From positions 1 through 27,782 of IMG/VR virus record IMGVR_UViG_3300012228_000007: DNA of 27,782 nucleotides; one strand, given 5' to 3'. Position 1 is the first letter of the stretch; each line of letters starts with the position of its first letter. Both the position numbers and the translations under genes were made by a program. The notes beneath the pieces were generated by a model. It was not told the DNA's origin and ran no database searches. It worked only from the letters and a program-made list of their open reading frames with translations. The DNA is from a virus. This document shows, piece by piece, positions 26,543 through 27,782 of the stretch.

Positions 26543-27782
26543 ATGCCAAGAACTATCGATGCGACACTCGAAAATGCGCTCGCAACCCAAAACTACGAAC
26601 CATATTTTCGCGCCTACCTATACATGGCATTTACGGATGCAGACCCATCCTTCACAATAACAATCGTCACAAAATACAAACTCACATCCGATACACTGGA
26701 ACTGGAAGGCGTGTTCGACTCCGCCACAGACGACTACGATCAATTAGGGTTTGTTCTTCTGCGGCGTGGAGTAACAATCAGTGGCGCAAACTACACACTT
26801 GACACCAGTAGATTTTCAATCGTTGAAGCCTTTAAGGACGGCAGCTACATAAGAATCAAGGCGGAACTACTGCCCGGCAACAAAATTTCCGTCGCAGGTG
26901 ATGACACCTATCAGGTGGTACTCGATAACTTCTGTACCGAGATCGGATTCTTTCTAACCCAAAAAGACGCAGGATCCTACTGGAACAATCAATTTCTCCC
27001 CAACGGAAAAAATCTGACACTCAACAGCGCAAGACAGATAAAGAGTCTGCTTAAACAAAAGATGTTTATAAGTTACACAGACGAAAGCGACGGCAACCTT
27101 TTATTCTTTGCCGCAGTCAACCGCGTCAGCGCGTCCAACATAGAATACACGATCACCACTCCAAAAATGCTCGAGGTCGAGGATAAAAGCCCATTGTTTG
27201 ACTTCAAGGGTCTTTTATGGCGCAACGAGAGCGGAACCGTCTCTCAACCTACAGGAGCAAACACAGTCTTCCCATTATACAATCTTGGCTTCATAAAAAC
27301 AGGCGATGTCGTTCCAACAGATGCAACCTATCTGACCGCCAAAGTAAAACCAACACCAAGAAAAATAAAACCCATCATCGTTCCCATGAATTTAACCTAT
27401 CTCACAGGAGATAAGGTTAAGATCATAACAAGCTCGTTCTCACTCATCAACGCATTTGGCTACCTGCAAGTCACTGAATATCTGGACACCAACAAAGACC
27501 TCTCCTGGGGACTCGAACTCTCACTATGGGACTACATCAGCAACACCGAAGGCGGCACACTACCGGGCACAATCGAAAGAGTCGCAGCCTACACTCCGCT
27601 TGTTTCTTTAGGCTTCGACGGAAACCTCACACCAGCGATAAACAACCTGCAAGCGTTGGCCCAGGCAGTGGATGATATGCAACTTGGAGACACTATCACC
27701 CCTCTCGGAGCATGGAGCGGAGCGACAGCCTATGTACTCGACGATCTTGTTACCCTCAATGGATCATCCTATCTCTGCATCC
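26543..27782 (+). CDS. Tail hub/fibre protein, N-terminal part (continues at 1-968)
   Basis: The ATG follows the connector stop without a gap. The frame stays open to the window end and continues at base 1 (27660 equals base 1), giving 694 residues. The first ~370 residues form a beta-rich domain (FRAYLYMAFTDADPSFTITIVTKY, FDFKGLLWRNESGTVSQ, LTYLTGDKVKIITSS). This may attach the protein to the virion. The C-terminal binding modules are described under 1-968. One long protein in this place fits a short-tailed virion or an adaptor to another phage's tail. Confidence 0.82.
   Translation, partial: MPRTIDATLENALATQNYEPYFRAYLYMAFTDADPSFTITIVTKYKLTSDTLELEGVFDSATDDYDQLGFVLLRRGVTISGANYTLDTSRFSIVEAFKDGSYIRIKAELLPGNKISVAGDDTYQVVLDNFCTEIGFFLTQKDAGSYWNNQFLPNGKNLTLNSARQIKSLLKQKMFISYTDESDGNLLFFAAVNRVSASNIEYTITTPKMLEVEDKSPLFDFKGLLWRNESGTVSQPTGANTVFPLYNLGFIKTGDVVPTDATYLTAKVKPTPRKIKPIIVPMNLTYLTGDKVKIITSSFSLINAFGYLQVTEYLDTNKDLSWGLELSLWDYISNTEGGTLPGTIERVAAYTPLVSLGFDGNLTPAINNLQALAQAVDDMQLGDTITPLGAWSGATAYVLDDLVTLNGSSYLCI
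27660..27782. repeat. Terminal overlap, copy 2
   Basis: Identical to bases 1-123. See copy 1. The overlap should be removed when the circle is closed. Confidence 0.93.

Overview
The window reads as one complete circular genome of about 27.66 kb. Its last 123 bases (27660-27782) repeat its first 123, and a tail-protein reading frame runs across that junction without interruption. It is a temperate tailed phage, or a phage-like element, of a bacterium. It encodes small and large terminase subunits, a portal, a fused prohead protease-major capsid protein, head adaptors, holin-like proteins, a tyrosine integrase, and an attachment site made of the 3' part of a tRNA-Gly(CCC) gene. Sigma70-type promoters, GGAGG ribosome sites and TTATCCACA DnaA boxes fit many bacteria. 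I cannot name the host.

Layout. (1) 16493-27659 and on through 1-968, plus strand: the late operon, with an SH3-domain protein, an HD-GYP phosphodiesterase, TerS, TerL, portal, protease/capsid, two tandem paralogues, a holin-like protein, an Acb2-like cyclic-nucleotide sponge, a connector and a 694-residue collagen-containing tail protein. No tape measure, tail tube, sheath or endolysin is recognisable. (2) 1029-3415, minus strand: five small genes separated by four attC-like recombination sites, an integron-like cassette array carrying a C5 cytosine methyltransferase, an ASCH-domain protein and zinc-ribbon proteins. (3) 3424-7262, minus strand: early or lysogeny genes, with an iteron/DnaA-box replication origin at about 4890-5165. 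(4) 7496-8370: integrase and attP. (5) 8448-11100: a gene-poor, hairpin-rich region with a ribbon-helix-helix regulator, a likely ~90-nt small RNA and a ~550-bp structured block. (6) 11103-14290, plus strand: a SLOG-like protein, a J-domain-like protein and unknown early proteins. (7) 14285-15144: a second cassette site with a Mom-like protein, a canonical 59-bp attC and a zinc-ribbon protein. (8) 15434-16150, minus strand: a Dam-type adenine methyltransferase.

The most unusual feature is the pair of cassette insertions. Both begin at a near-identical 35-bp leader that ends in an integron-type core site (GTTCGGT or GTTAGGC), both sit directly after the stop codon of a phage gene, and both are followed by genes bounded by attC-like sites. 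No IntI-like integrase is present. The cassettes, adenine methyltransferase, Mom-like protein and Acb2 homologue together suggest a phage that collects anti-defence functions through integron-style recombination. Expression of the regulator and the SLOG gene appears to be joined by one shared palindromic operator placed inside two matching leaderless promoters.
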